A stretch of 64,000 nt of DNA from Streptomyces colonosanans. GTDB taxonomy: Bacteria > Actinomycetota > Actinomycetes > Streptomycetales > Streptomycetaceae. This document shows positions 39,929 through 49,394 of this stretch, piece by piece; position 1 is the first letter of the stretch; every line of letters starts with the position of its first letter. The DNA lies in contig NZ_MLYP01000036.1 of assembly GCF_001866645.1 (NCBI RefSeq), forward strand, positions 35,597-99,596, in the 5' to 3' direction. Made by a program: the position numbers and the translations under genes. Below the pieces are notes generated by a model, which saw only the letters and a list, made by a program, of their open reading frames with translations, ran no database searches and had not been told where the DNA came from.

Positions 39929-39996
39929 TATCATGGGTGACGGGCTGGCAAGGGCCGGCGAGGTGGGCAGGGCGAAGTCCAAGGAGTGAACCGACG

Positions 39997-40650
39997 GTGC
40001 GTATCGGAGAGTTGAGCCGGAAGACCGGAGTGCCGGTACCGACGATCAAGTACTACGTTCGTGAGGGTCTGCTGCCTGCGGGTGAGCTGACCAGTCGGAA
40101 CCAGGCGAGCTACGGCGAGGCGCACGAACGTCGGCTGCGGCTGATCCGCGCCCTGCTCGATGTGGGCGGCATGAGGGTGGCCGAAATCGCGGACGTACTG
40201 GCGGCCGTCGACGACCCGGAGCGTCCGCTGCACAACGTGCTCGGCGCCGCGGCGGACCGTATCGGCAGCGCGAGCGTCGAGCACGACGACGCCGAGTCGG
40301 CGGCTGCCCAGGACGTCGTCGCCGGCCTCATCTCCCGGCGTGGCTGGCGCACGCATGAGTCGAACTCCGCCGCCGCCGACCTGTCCAAGGCCCTTGCCGC
40401 CATGGCCCGGTTGGGCCACGAGGCGTTCGCCGAAGTGCTCGACGACTACGCCGACGCTGCCGAGCAGGTCGCCCGCGCCGACCTCGGGTACGTGGACCGG
40501 CAGGTGGCGGTCGCTGACGTAGTGGAGAGTGTGGTGGTCGGGACCGTTCTGGGTGAGGCAGTGTTCAGCGCGCTCCGGCGACTGGCCCATGTGGACGCCT
40601 CGGCGAGGCTGTACGGCGAGGATGGGGCGCAGGAGCGCAAGACGATCTGA
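39997..40650 (+). CDS. MerR family transcriptional regulator
   Basis: A 217-residue protein. The winged helix opens with RIGELSRKTGVPVPTIKYYV and REGLLPAGE, then YGEAHERRLRLIRALLDVGG, all standard MerR text. The C-terminal effector region is helical and has no metal-binding cysteines, so it probably senses an organic ligand or works with no ligand. GTG 39997 has AAGGAG ten bases upstream. It likely binds the GATAGTG palindromes just upstream and controls both itself and the divergent operon. Confidence 0.92.
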   Translation: MRIGELSRKTGVPVPTIKYYVREGLLPAGELTSRNQASYGEAHERRLRLIRALLDVGGMRVAEIADVLAAVDDPERPLHNVLGAAADRIGSASVEHDDAESAAAQDVVAGLISRRGWRTHESNSAAADLSKALAAMARLGHEAFAEVLDDYADAAEQVARADLGYVDRQVAVADVVESVVVGTVLGEAVFSALRRLAHVDASARLYGEDGAQERKTI

Positions 40651-40945
40651 GACGACCGGACTTCGAGTGCATGGCCGCCGTCACCAGCCAAGCACTCCGG
40701 TGGTACGGCCCTAAAGCCGGCAAGTGCACGGCCGGAGCGTCAGCACTTTCGGCCAAACACGACCGCCGATCCTGCCGTCGAGCCGCTCAGCACTCCGTCC
40801 GGCGCCCATCGCCGCACTCAGGTTGTCTGCTTTCAGACATGCCGTGTTCTAGCCAGTCACAAGGCATTCACCACTGGACCACTGGGCTTACACACTGGGC
40901 GACGCCCGCCGTCGTCCTTGCGGGCACCTTCGAAAAGGAGTCCCT

Positions 40946-42163
40946 GTGAAGAAGACTGTCTCCCTTGCGGTCAGCCTGGCAATCGCCGCGACCTGCGCGG
41001 TCGGTGTGGCGCTCCCCGCGCACGCCGCTGACGCGACTGGGGCCGCGACTGCCAGCAGCCAGTCGCTCCAGTCGGCCATCGACACGTCCACGTTGCCTCC
41101 GCGACTCAAGGCCCTCGCCGACAAGATCCTTGCGAAGCTGCCCGCCGACTGGCAGTCCCGCGCCAAGGCTGCTGCCGCGAAGTACGGCATCGACGATTCG
41201 CAGTGGAGCGAGCTGCGCGACAGCGTGATCAACCCCGACGACTACCAGTGCCCGTCGACCGGGCTCAAGACCTGGGCCCGCTCGCTCCTCATGGGCGCCG
41301 AGGACCCCTTCGCCATCTTCATGCTCTCGATCTTCGATGGTTTCAACCTTCCAACCTACGACGCGCTGATCTTCGGCAGGGAGTCGAAGTCCAACAAGTT
41401 CGGTGTCAACGGTGAGTACACCCAGGAGCTCACCTCCGAGATGAAGAACCTCAAGCGGTTCTGGGACATCAACTCGGCGGACATCCAGCTGGTACCGCTG
41501 CACGGCGCCGATGTCTTCTCCAGCCCCGAGCGGGTCGCGCGCACGCTCTCCGTGCTGTACGGCGGGACGCCGGAGTCCCAGCTCGACCTGGCCGAGATGT
41601 TCATCGAGCTCGTCGACATGGAACCGATCCTCAAGGGGGGCGCCAACCCGATCTTCTCCTTCAACGCCTTCGCCCACAGCGAGAAGCGCAACCCGGGGAC
41701 AGGCGTCTCCGACAGGATCGTCATGGGCGACGGCATCCTGCAGGGCATGTCAGCCGTGGGTCTGGGCGACGTCGCCCCGCGGGCGATCGAGGCCCACGAG
41801 TTCGGCCACCACGTGCAGTACCAGGACGACCTGTTCGTGAGCGACCTGACCTGGGCTGAGGCCACCCGCCGTACGGAGCTCATGGCCGACGCGTTCGGCA
41901 CGTACTACCTGACCCACGCCCGCGGCGAGGCGCTGAACACCAAGCGACTTCTGGACTCTGAGCAGTCGTTCTACGAGGTCGGCGACTGCGGCTTCGACAA
42001 CCCGGGCCATCACGGCACGCCGAACCAGCGGCTCGCCGCGTCCAGTTGGGCGGCGAGCGTGGCCAACGACGCGGCGAACCAGGGCCACATCCTGCCGTCA
42101 CTCAAGTTCGCCGGGCAGTTCGAGGCCAAGCTGCCCGACCTGGTCAAGCCGGACGCCGGCTGA
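40946..42163 (+). CDS. secreted zinc-protease-like protein
   Basis: A 405-residue protein with a textbook signal peptide (MKKTVSLAVSLAIAATCAVG, cleavage after AHA near 28). The zincin motif HEFGHHVQ sits near residue 288, and downstream TELMADAFGTYYL provides the likely third ligand. It resembles neutral zinc metallopeptidase-like secreted proteins of streptomycetes, although no characterised family is certain. The upstream 295 bp hold no gene. It probably acts in the medium on protein substrates. Confidence 0.8.
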   Translation: MKKTVSLAVSLAIAATCAVGVALPAHAADATGAATASSQSLQSAIDTSTLPPRLKALADKILAKLPADWQSRAKAAAAKYGIDDSQWSELRDSVINPDDYQCPSTGLKTWARSLLMGAEDPFAIFMLSIFDGFNLPTYDALIFGRESKSNKFGVNGEYTQELTSEMKNLKRFWDINSADIQLVPLHGADVFSSPERVARTLSVLYGGTPESQLDLAEMFIELVDMEPILKGGANPIFSFNAFAHSEKRNPGTGVSDRIVMGDGILQGMSAVGLGDVAPRAIEAHEFGHHVQYQDDLFVSDLTWAEATRRTELMADAFGTYYLTHARGEALNTKRLLDSEQSFYEVGDCGFDNPGHHGTPNQRLAASSWAASVANDAANQGHILPSLKFAGQFEAKLPDLVKPDAG

Positions 42164-42367
42164 CGCTGCAGTTCGGCCGCAGGGCGCGCTCACTCGAGCG
42201 ACCCAAGATCCGCGTGGGGCGGGCCGGATCCCGCACCGGCCCGCCCCACGCGCTCGTCACGTGTGGGCGATGCCGCCGACACAAGGGCACGGGGAGGAGT
42301 AGGCGGCCGGGTATGCGGGCGAAGCTGTGCTGTCCTCTCCGACCTGGGCGACGGTTCAAAGGACGGT

Positions 42368-43339
42368 TCAAAGCCAGCCCTGACGGCTGGCCTGGACACC
42401 GAGCTGGAACCGGGTCTGGGTACCGAGTACCTCCTGCAGGCGGGCAATACGTCGGGTGACGGTCCGTTCGCTCACCCCAAGCTCACGCGCGATCGACTCA
42501 TCGGTGAGCCCGGCGCTGAGGTAGCCCAGGAGCTGTCGCGTCTCGTTCGTGGGACGGGCCCAGCCCTCGGTGGGCTCGCCGGCCCGAGGAAGCGGGACGG
42601 CTATGCGCCAGTACGACTCGAAGACTCCGATCAGCCCATCCAGGACGCCCGATGGTTGGACGACGACGCTGTGGTGTCCCGCGCGATTCGGCGCGACGAC
42701 GGACAACACGGCCAAACGGTCGTCACAGAGCAGGAGATTCATGGCGAGGTCAGGAGAGACCCGCGCCTGCTCCCCGCGGTCGACACACGCGTGCGCCGCC
42801 TCCAAGGCCTTGGGTTCCTGCAGGATGTCGACGCTGTACACCACCCGGTAGGCGATCCCGCGGGCCAGGGCGTCCAACGCTTCGGTGTCGACCTCCGGCG
42901 CACGCTCACCCCCGCCCACCGGCCCGATCGACAGCGCGCGCACCTCTGCCACTGCCTCGTTGTGGACCCGTTGCTGGATCTTGTCAGGGCTGTGGGAGGT
43001 GTCGACGACCTCGATGTAACTCGACCCCGAGGTGTGATCGCGCCAGAAACACGAGAGGAGCGTCGCACTCTCGTGGGCGATCCGGGCCTCTCGTGCGCGC
43101 CGCTCGGCTATGGCCTCCAGTACTGCGCGAGGGGGCTGGGCGGTCAGCCTGTCATCCGTGCGGGACACCAAGCCGATAGCGGCAAGCTCGTCGACCGCGT
43201 GGTGCAGCCCTTCGGCAGGCGATCCGGCCTGCGCAAGCCGGCCGGCGAGCTTGACCGGGGTCAGCGGACCGTGCTCCACGAGCGCAAGGTAGGCAGCCTC
43301 AGCTGCGATGGAGAGACCGAGATTCTGCAGTGGGCGCAT
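42368..43339 (-). CDS. LuxR-type regulator with TrmB-like N-terminus
   Basis: A 323-residue protein. The N-terminal winged-helix region (EAAYLALVEHGPLTPVKLAG, DELAAIGLVSR) is TrmB-like. The middle part may be a ligand or phospholipase-D-like domain, and the C-terminal LuxR helix-turn-helix is TRQLLGYLSAGLTDESIARE, LGVSERTVTRRI. This layout is common in streptomycetes and usually lacks a phosphoryl-receiver. The target is unknown; the divergent side is empty, so it may act on itself or elsewhere. Confidence 0.88.
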   Translation of the reverse strand: MRPLQNLGLSIAAEAAYLALVEHGPLTPVKLAGRLAQAGSPAEGLHHAVDELAAIGLVSRTDDRLTAQPPRAVLEAIAERRAREARIAHESATLLSCFWRDHTSGSSYIEVVDTSHSPDKIQQRVHNEAVAEVRALSIGPVGGGERAPEVDTEALDALARGIAYRVVYSVDILQEPKALEAAHACVDRGEQARVSPDLAMNLLLCDDRLAVLSVVAPNRAGHHSVVVQPSGVLDGLIGVFESYWRIAVPLPRAGEPTEGWARPTNETRQLLGYLSAGLTDESIARELGVSERTVTRRIARLQEVLGTQTRFQLGVQASRQGWL

Positions 43340-43578
43340 GAGTAGTCACTCCCAACCCAGCGGCGCCGCACGGCACTCGTTGTCGACCCCGTTCCTACGG
43401 GGACTTTCCGTCTGCTGGAGGCAGCCAGCCTAGCACCACGTGATCATGGCGGCCGAGTCGGAAGCCGGAACGCGGCGCGTGATCCGGATCGGCCGCGCGG
43501 CCCTACGCTGCCTGCTCGCCCGACGGGGGACCAATGAGAGGCCCCCGGCCAGGCCGGGTCAGGCCACCTGATGCTGCG

Positions 43579-44337
43579 TCAGCCCGCGACCCCGGGCACG
43601 ACCAGGCCGGTTTCGTACGCGATCACCACCGCGTGGGTCCGGTTCTGTGCGCCGAGCTTGGTCAGCACGTTCCCGACGTGCGTCTTCACCGTCTCCAGGC
43701 TCACCCTGCACGACTTCGCGATCTCCGGGTTGGACAGGCCGGTGGCCATCAGGCGCAGCACCTCCTCCTCCCGGCCCGTCAGCGCCGCCTGCGGCAGCGC
43801 CTCGGCGGAGCCCAGCGGGCGGGCGGTGACCATCTGGCGCAAGGCCGCCGGGAAGAGGATCGCCTCGCCCGCCGCGACCACCCGCACTGCCTCCGCGATC
43901 TTGGGGACCGGGAGCCGCTTGAGGACGAAGCCGCTGGCCCCGGCGCTGAGTGCGGCGGTGACGTAGCCGTCGTTCTCGAAGGTGGTGATCACCACGACCT
44001 TCGGTGGCTCGGCCAGCTCGGCGAGGAGCTGCCGGGTGGCCTCGATGCCGTTGAGGCGTGGCATCCGCACGTCCATCAGGACCACGTCCGGCCGCAACTG
44101 CCGCGCCTGCTCGACCGCCTCGACGCCGTCGGCGGCCTCCCCGACCACTGCGATCCCCGGCTGCATCCCGAGCAGCGTGCGCAGACCGCTGCGGGTCACC
44201 TCGTCATCGTCCGCGATCAGGAGGGTGACGGGGGTGTTGCCGGAGGCGCCGGCGGTGCCGAGGGCGGTGCCAGTCGTGACGGCTGCGCTCGCGTCAGGGC
44301 TGGTCGTGACCGCTGCGCTCGCGTGTGAGCCGATCAT
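43579..44337 (-). CDS. NarL/LuxR-type response regulator
   Basis: A 252-residue protein. The receiver domain (about 38-155) has the acidic pocket ADDDE and phospho-Asp in VVLMDVRMPRLNG, and the LuxR helix-turn-helix is near 185-245 (LTGREEEVLRLMATGLSNPE). An unusual N-terminal extension of about 35 residues contains a duplicated DASAAVTT-like unit from a 27-bp repeat. Because ATG 44337 overlaps the kinase stop (ATGA), I accept that the extension is translated. It is activated by the kinase encoded just upstream. Confidence 0.92.
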   Translation of the reverse strand: MIGSHASAAVTTSPDASAAVTTGTALGTAGASGNTPVTLLIADDDEVTRSGLRTLLGMQPGIAVVGEAADGVEAVEQARQLRPDVVLMDVRMPRLNGIEATRQLLAELAEPPKVVVITTFENDGYVTAALSAGASGFVLKRLPVPKIAEAVRVVAAGEAILFPAALRQMVTARPLGSAEALPQAALTGREEEVLRLMATGLSNPEIAKSCRVSLETVKTHVGNVLTKLGAQNRTHAVVIAYETGLVVPGVAG

Positions 44338-45608
44338 GCGGGCAAGCGTACCGGCAGCCGGACCACGAGCCGCCAGTGCTCAGGCCCGGCCGGACCGGCC
44401 TCGATCTCGCCGTGCAGCAGCCGCACACGCTCGGCGAGCCCCGGCAGGCCGTGCCCGGACGTCGGGAAGGCACCCGCACTTGAGCTCGTCCCCGTCCCGC
44501 TCCGATTGACCACACCGAGCTCCAGCGCGTCCGGCGCAGCCGCCACCGTGACCCGGATCGGACCGCCTGCTCCGTGCCGCAGCGCGTTCGTAAGCCCCTC
44601 CTGCAGGATCCGGTACGCCGCCCGGGAGAGCGTCCCCTGCACCTGTGTGAAGTCGCCCGACAGCTCCGGCTCCACCACCGCGCCCGCGTGCCGCAATCGG
44701 TCGAGCAGCTCGGGCAGGTCGGCCAGGGTCCGGGGCGGCGCCGTCCCCGCTCGATCCTCGCGCAGCATGCCCAGCACATAGTCCAGGTCCTCAAGGGCGG
44801 CCCGGGTCGACTCCTCGATGCTGCGCAGGGCGGCCCGCGCCGCCACCGGGTCGGCGCTGAGCACCTCGCCCGCCACCGCCGCCTGGATCGTGGCGGCCGT
44901 CAGCGTGTGCCCGATCGAGTCGTGCAACTCGTGGGCCAGCCGGTTGCGTTCGGCCAGCACCCGCTCCCGCTCGGCCGCCAGCGCGAGCTGCTCGGCCGCC
45001 GACGGGCCGAGCAGCCTGGGCGCTAGCCACCGCAAGGCATATGTCACCGCCAGGCACAGAGCCGCCGCCAGCAGCAGGCAGCCGAGCGCCGCTGCCCAGC
45101 TCTGCCAGCCGCTCTCCGGCCGCAACGACCAGCCGTTCACACTCACCCCGGCCTCGGCGCCCGCCCAACCGCCGGGCAGGAGCAGGCCCGCGATGAACAA
45201 CAGGACGCTCAGCTGCGCCCCTGCCCACCCCAGTGCCACGTGCGACAGCAGCCAGAGCGGGGTCCGCCAACGGTCGGCGCCCGACGCCGTCGAACAGGTC
45301 GACCTGGCACCAGGAGAGCCCGCACGCCGACGCTCGCCCACGGGATCCGGCAACGGCACCCCCAGCACCCGCCGTACGCACGCGATCAGCACCTGCCGCG
45401 TGGTACGAGCCAACCCGATCACGCCGATCAGTACGGACCAGACCAGCGCGGTCAGAACGAACTGCACTCCCACTGGGGCGGATGACCACGCCAGCGCCGG
45501 CAGCGCCGCGAAAGGCAGCAATGGAAGGCTCGCCAGCGCGCCGCAATAGGCGAAAAGCGCACCCGAATACGTGGAGCCGCGCAGTAGCGGCGGGATTCCC
45601 CTGAACAT
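44334..45608 (-). CDS. sensor histidine kinase (NarX-like HisKA_3 type)
   Basis: A 424-residue membrane kinase. Four to six membrane segments occupy about 1-215. The dimerisation motif LAHELHDSIGHTL carries the phospho-His, and the ATPase domain has GLTNALRHG and GHGLPGLAERV. There is no extracellular sensor domain of size, so it probably senses the membrane state. ATG 45608 is the first start within conserved text. Its 3' end overlaps the response regulator by four bases, so both form one unit. Confidence 0.92.
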   Translation of the reverse strand: MFRGIPPLLRGSTYSGALFAYCGALASLPLLPFAALPALAWSSAPVGVQFVLTALVWSVLIGVIGLARTTRQVLIACVRRVLGVPLPDPVGERRRAGSPGARSTCSTASGADRWRTPLWLLSHVALGWAGAQLSVLLFIAGLLLPGGWAGAEAGVSVNGWSLRPESGWQSWAAALGCLLLAAALCLAVTYALRWLAPRLLGPSAAEQLALAAERERVLAERNRLAHELHDSIGHTLTAATIQAAVAGEVLSADPVAARAALRSIEESTRAALEDLDYVLGMLREDRAGTAPPRTLADLPELLDRLRHAGAVVEPELSGDFTQVQGTLSRAAYRILQEGLTNALRHGAGGPIRVTVAAAPDALELGVVNRSGTGTSSSAGAFPTSGHGLPGLAERVRLLHGEIEAGPAGPEHWRLVVRLPVRLPA

Positions 45609-45751
45609 AGCCAGGTCAGTATGACCGGAGGGCCCACCGGCGGCCTCCCCCGATCGGGGGAGTGAATTCTCCCGCCTTCCCGCGATGTCCCCGTGGGCCC
45701 CGAAAACCAGAATCGGGGCCTCACCGGTCGACAGGACGGAAGGACGGGCTG

Positions 45752-46174
45752 ATGAACGCCCAGGGAATCGAGACGCCGCTGAACCACACGGCGTCCGCTC
45801 AGGCTCAGGCCATACGGACTCGAACGGCACCGAACGGAATGGCACCGGGCCTGACGGCGCCGAAGAACGGCCTGGCCACGGCCGCCATGGCACTGGGCGT
45901 CATCGGCCTCCTCACCTCTGTCGTCTTCATCGGTGGCCCCCTCGCCGTGATCGGTCTGATCCTGGGCATCGCCGCGCTGATGACGGCCAAGCGGACCGGC
46001 GTCGGCCGCGGCAAGGCCATCACCGCCTTGGTGACGTCGTCCCTCGCGATCGTGGTGTCCGGGCTGGTCGCCGTCTTCATGGTCTGGTACGCGAACAAGA
46101 CGCAGGAGTGCTACCAGCCCGACAGTTTCCACCAGTACGCGCAGTGCGTCCGCCAGCACCTCAACGGAAACTGA
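45752..46174 (+). CDS. DUF4190 membrane protein
   Basis: A 140-residue protein. A polar N-terminus is followed by the DUF4190 core: GLATAAMALGVIGLLTSVVF, IGGPLAVIGLILGIAALM, and a second hairpin TALVTSSLAIVVSGLVAVF. A short external tail has two Cys (CYQPDSFHQYAQC) that may pair. The family role is unknown. It is divergent from the sensor kinase gene and 60 bp before the secreted hydrolase. Confidence 0.88.
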   Translation: MNAQGIETPLNHTASAQAQAIRTRTAPNGMAPGLTAPKNGLATAAMALGVIGLLTSVVFIGGPLAVIGLILGIAALMTAKRTGVGRGKAITALVTSSLAIVVSGLVAVFMVWYANKTQECYQPDSFHQYAQCVRQHLNGN

Positions 46175-46234
46175 CCGACCTTCCCTCACCGGTGAACCGG
46201 CGCCCAACTCTTCTCGGCAAGGACGAGCAACACC

Positions 46235-47752
46235 GTGCGAAACAGAAACACTCGCAGAGCCCCCCTACTCGCCGCCGGCCTCGCGGCGGCCTCCCTTTCG
46301 GCGCTGACCCTCGCAGTGGCCTTCGCCGCATCCAAGGCATCCGACGCCTCCACCGCCAAGGACCCCCTGCGGCAGTACACGCAGCAGAAGCTCCAGTGGA
46401 AACGCTGCGACGCGAAGGGCCCTGACACCTTCCAGTGCGCAACGCTCAAGGTGCCGCTGGACTACAGCGACCCCGGCGGCAAGACGATCGGCCTCGCGAT
46501 ATCCCGTCTCAAGGCGGGCAGCACAAAGGAACGTCGCGGCGTTCTGCTGCTCAACCCGGGCGGCCCCGGCGCACCGGGACTGCACCTGCCCGCCGACCCG
46601 CTCATGAAGTTCCCCGCGGAAGTGAAGCGGCGGTACGACCTCGTCGGCTTCGACCTGAGGGGCGCCGGGCAGAGCACCCCGGTCAGTTGCGGTCTGACCA
46701 CCGAGGAACAGTCCGACCAGCCGTACAAGGCCGAGACCTTCACGAAGGACGTGGACCGGGTACGTACGGTCGCCGAGAAGTGCCGAGCCAAGGCCGGTGA
46801 CAATCTGCCACACCTCACCACCCGCAACAGCGCCCGCGACATGGACGTCATACGCGCCGCGCTGGGCGAGAAGAGGATCTCCTACCTGGGGATCTCCTAC
46901 GGCACCTACCTCGGCGCCGTCTACATGCAACTGTTCCCCCAGCGCGCCGACCGGATCGTCCTGGACAGTGCGACCGACCCCACGCGGATCTACCGGGGGA
47001 TGTTCCAGGACATGGCGAAGGCGGCCGAGCAGGCTTTCACGCGATGGACCGAATGGACCGCCCGACGGCACACGACGTACGGACTGGGCGACACCCCGGC
47101 CAAGGTCCGCGAGACCTTCTGGAATCTGATCGCGCGGGCCGACCGCGGGCCCATCGCTTTCGAGGGGCAGAACCTCACCGGTGACAGCATCCGCGCCGAC
47201 AACCGCACGTTCTTCCACGTCCAGAAGGCCGCCGAACGGATCGCCGGGCTGAAGAAGGCGGCCGAGGGCAAGAACCCGGCTCCGTCCGGCACGCCCGGCC
47301 AGGCCGAGGAGCCCGACGACAACTACGCCTCCATCGCTTGGTCCGTCATGTGCGCCGACACCCGCACCTGGTCGCACGACCCCGAGCGGTACCGCCGCGA
47401 GGCGATCCGCGACACGGCTCGGTATCCGCTGTACGGCGACTTCGCGGCCACCATCACGCCGTGTGCCTTCTGGAAGCAGGGCAGTGAGCCGCAGACCAAG
47501 ATCGACAACAAGGTCGGTGCGCTGATCGCGCAGAACGAGTGGGACTCCCAGACGCCCCTCTTCGCCGGTCAGGCCATGCACCGGGCCCTGCGCGGCTCCC
47601 GGATGCTCACCGTCGCCGGCGGCGAGGGACACGGCGTCCTCTACGCGCCCGACGGCAATCCCTGCGCAGACAAGGCCGCCACGGTCTACCTGACCACGGG
47701 CAGGCTCCCCGCCAAGGAGCTGACCTGCCGGGCTACGGCCGGGCAGAATTAG
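46235..47752 (+). CDS. secreted alpha/beta hydrolase, tripeptidyl-aminopeptidase type
   Basis: A 505-residue exported serine hydrolase. The signal region is about 1-33. The oxyanion motif is LLLNPGGPGAPG, the nucleophile is Ser in GISYGTYLGAVY, and a TAP-like C-terminal domain follows (GDFAATITPCAFW, then IAQNEWDSQTPLF and the catalytic His in GGEGHGVLY). It resembles the Slp/TAP proteases that remove tripeptides from secreted proteins. The start is GTG 46235. It sits immediately left of the tRNA-Pro repeat and belongs to the native chromosome. Confidence 0.92.
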   Translation: MRNRNTRRAPLLAAGLAAASLSALTLAVAFAASKASDASTAKDPLRQYTQQKLQWKRCDAKGPDTFQCATLKVPLDYSDPGGKTIGLAISRLKAGSTKERRGVLLLNPGGPGAPGLHLPADPLMKFPAEVKRRYDLVGFDLRGAGQSTPVSCGLTTEEQSDQPYKAETFTKDVDRVRTVAEKCRAKAGDNLPHLTTRNSARDMDVIRAALGEKRISYLGISYGTYLGAVYMQLFPQRADRIVLDSATDPTRIYRGMFQDMAKAAEQAFTRWTEWTARRHTTYGLGDTPAKVRETFWNLIARADRGPIAFEGQNLTGDSIRADNRTFFHVQKAAERIAGLKKAAEGKNPAPSGTPGQAEEPDDNYASIAWSVMCADTRTWSHDPERYRREAIRDTARYPLYGDFAATITPCAFWKQGSEPQTKIDNKVGALIAQNEWDSQTPLFAGQAMHRALRGSRMLTVAGGEGHGVLYAPDGNPCADKAATVYLTTGRLPAKELTCRATAGQN

Positions 47753-47820
47753 CAACCCCGCACGTTTCCCGTCCCAACTCCCCCGGGCTTGCTCCCGCCT
47801 CACGCGTCAGGGGCCCTTCA

Positions 47821-47852
47821 AGGATTTGAACCTGCAACCCCTTGACCCCCAG
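47821..47852 (-). repeat. attachment repeat: copy of the tRNA-Pro 3' half
   Basis: These 32 bases equal 55973-56004 within the tRNA-Pro(GGG) gene except for one A/G change. They cover part of the anticodon loop through the T-arm. The next bases on the left match part of the tRNA terminator (TCAGGGGCCCT), so this is the displaced chromosomal end of the gene and marks the edge of an 8.15-kb inserted segment. Confidence 0.8.
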
Positions 47853-47967
47853 CAATGTGGTCGATCTCGGTTTGAAGGCTTGTACCGCCGTTGCGCGCGA
47901 GGGCGCAGTCATTGCCGGTTCACGAACATTGATGCTCCCCCGCTCCGGCAGGGGCTCGACCAACGCG

Positions 47968-48915
47968 CCGATGACCTCATACCAAGAAGAAGCTGTCCGC
48001 CGCCAAAAGGTGCGGAAGACCACCACTGGTACGACTGGGCGCAGGTCGCCATCACCACCCCCGGCCTGCCGGGCCATCAGCACGGCTCTGCCGCCGCAGG
48101 GGACCGCCGTCGAGTTCGGAGTGCGGGTGCCTCCCAGCAACGAAATCACCCTGGTGACGGGCAGGCAGCGAGTCGGCATCCACCAGGCACTCGCCGGTAG
48201 GACACTGACGGTCTGGGCAAACCACCGCAGCGTCCACTTCCTCCTCGACGGACACCTCGTCACCACGGTTCCGTCCCGGCTGCGACCGGAGGATCTCGCC
48301 TACCTGACCATGCGCTACGGCGCCCGTCCTGTCGGCCCCGAGCCCGCACCCGGCACTTTGCCCAGGGCTCGCAGCGGCACGGCCATCCTCGCAGCCGGCG
48401 AACCGGTCGAGGTCGACCGCAAGGTCCTTCGCGAAGGGATCGTCTGCCTGGCCGGCGGCCGTCACCGGGTCGGATTCGCCCTGGCAGGCCGCACGATCAC
48501 TCTCCGACCGGACGGGCACCTCATGCACGCCATCGCTGACAACGCACTGATGGGAACGTGGGCCTGCCCCGTTCCGGCCGATCGTCTGGGGCAGATCCAC
48601 GGGGCACGGACAGCGACGTCCCCGCTGCCGCCTCCGCCCCTGCCAGCTGGTGCCATCCGGGCCCAGCGCAAGGTGCATGCGAGCGGCCGCTTCATGATCA
48701 ACGGCCAGTTCATCAAGCTCGGTCCACGGCATGCCGGAAAGATCGTCACCGTCGTCATCAAGGACACCCGCTACCGGATCCTGCACGGGGAGGACGAACT
48801 CGCTGTTAGGCCCCGCAAGAACGTCGGACCGATCACCAGGCTCTACGTCAAGGGCATGGGCACCCAGCGGGAGCGTCAAGTATCTGCTGAAGACAAACCG
48901 TCAAGGAAGTCCTGA
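47968..48915 (+). pseudogene. C-terminal remnant of an integrase-core transposase
   Basis: The frame encodes the beta-rich C-terminal domain that follows the DDE core in actinobacterial integrase-core transposases. Its repeated text includes RVGFALAGRTITLRPDGHLM, SPLPPPPLPAGAIRAQRKV and LGPRHAGKIVTVVIKDTRYR. The catalytic core that should precede it is absent; the frame before about 48050 is unrelated. It sits right after the attachment repeat, where an element's own recombinase would be expected, but it is not a tyrosine integrase. Confidence 0.65.
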
Positions 48916-48951
48916 GAGGGCGTTTGATCTAGGTGGATTGCCCTTTATCTC

Positions 48952-49260
48952 CTAGTAAGTTCCTCGCCAGGTGGGTGTCGTCTCGTCCGTTATGCGCTTG
49001 GTGAGGTTGTCGATCGAGGCAACGTGGATCATGGCCTCGGAGCTGGCGGGCAGGGTCTCGTAGTCTCGGGCGAGGCGCCGGTGCATCATGATCCAACCAA
49101 TACTTCGTTCGACAACCCAGCGCCTTTTGACAACGTGGAAGCCGCGAACTCCTGGGTTCCTGTTGACGACTTCGACGTCGATTCCGACGGCGTTCTCGGA
49201 CAGGCTCGCGGCGGTGACAGTCACGGCGAGGATGAGTCCGGCTGCTGGTGGAACGCTGCG
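48952..49260 (-). pseudogene. IS5-family transposase remnant with internal deletion
   Basis: Minus-strand text runs TVTAASLSENAVG straight into IDVEVVNRNPGVRGFHVV, KRRWVVERSIGWIMMHRRLA, RDYETLPASSEAMIHVASID. This is the IS5-family C-terminal half. Compared with the family, about 30-35 residues containing the second catalytic Asp are missing between the two parts while the frame is kept. Only the catalytic Glu region (VVERS) remains. It is inactive. Confidence 0.75.
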
Positions 49261-49359
49261 GCAGAGCCACGGCGGGTGGGGATCTTTCGCTCGCGCGATG
49301 TCCGGCCGTCAGACTCAACACACAGGAGCGCAGCGAAGAGGCATGCCGGCAGGGGCCCT

Positions 49360-49394
49360 TGACTGCACGCGGTGGCGAACACCGCGTGCAGTCA
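49360..49394. repeat. 15-bp palindrome at the TetR gene start
   Basis: TGACTGCACGCGGTG (49360-49374) pairs perfectly with 49380-49394 around a 5-base loop. It lies between the IS5 remnant and the TetR gene and includes the presumed TetR start. It may be an operator, a terminator or the end of a lost element. Confidence 0.6.

Noticed and set aside
42354..42372. Short tandem repeat GGACGGTTCAAA after the LuxR-type gene.
   Set aside because: Only two partial units at the 3' end of a gene; no structure or function can be supported.
47733..48266. A 177-codon minus-strand frame across the tRNA-Pro repeat.
   Set aside because: It reads through tRNA-derived sequence and shows the familiar spurious text such frames give.
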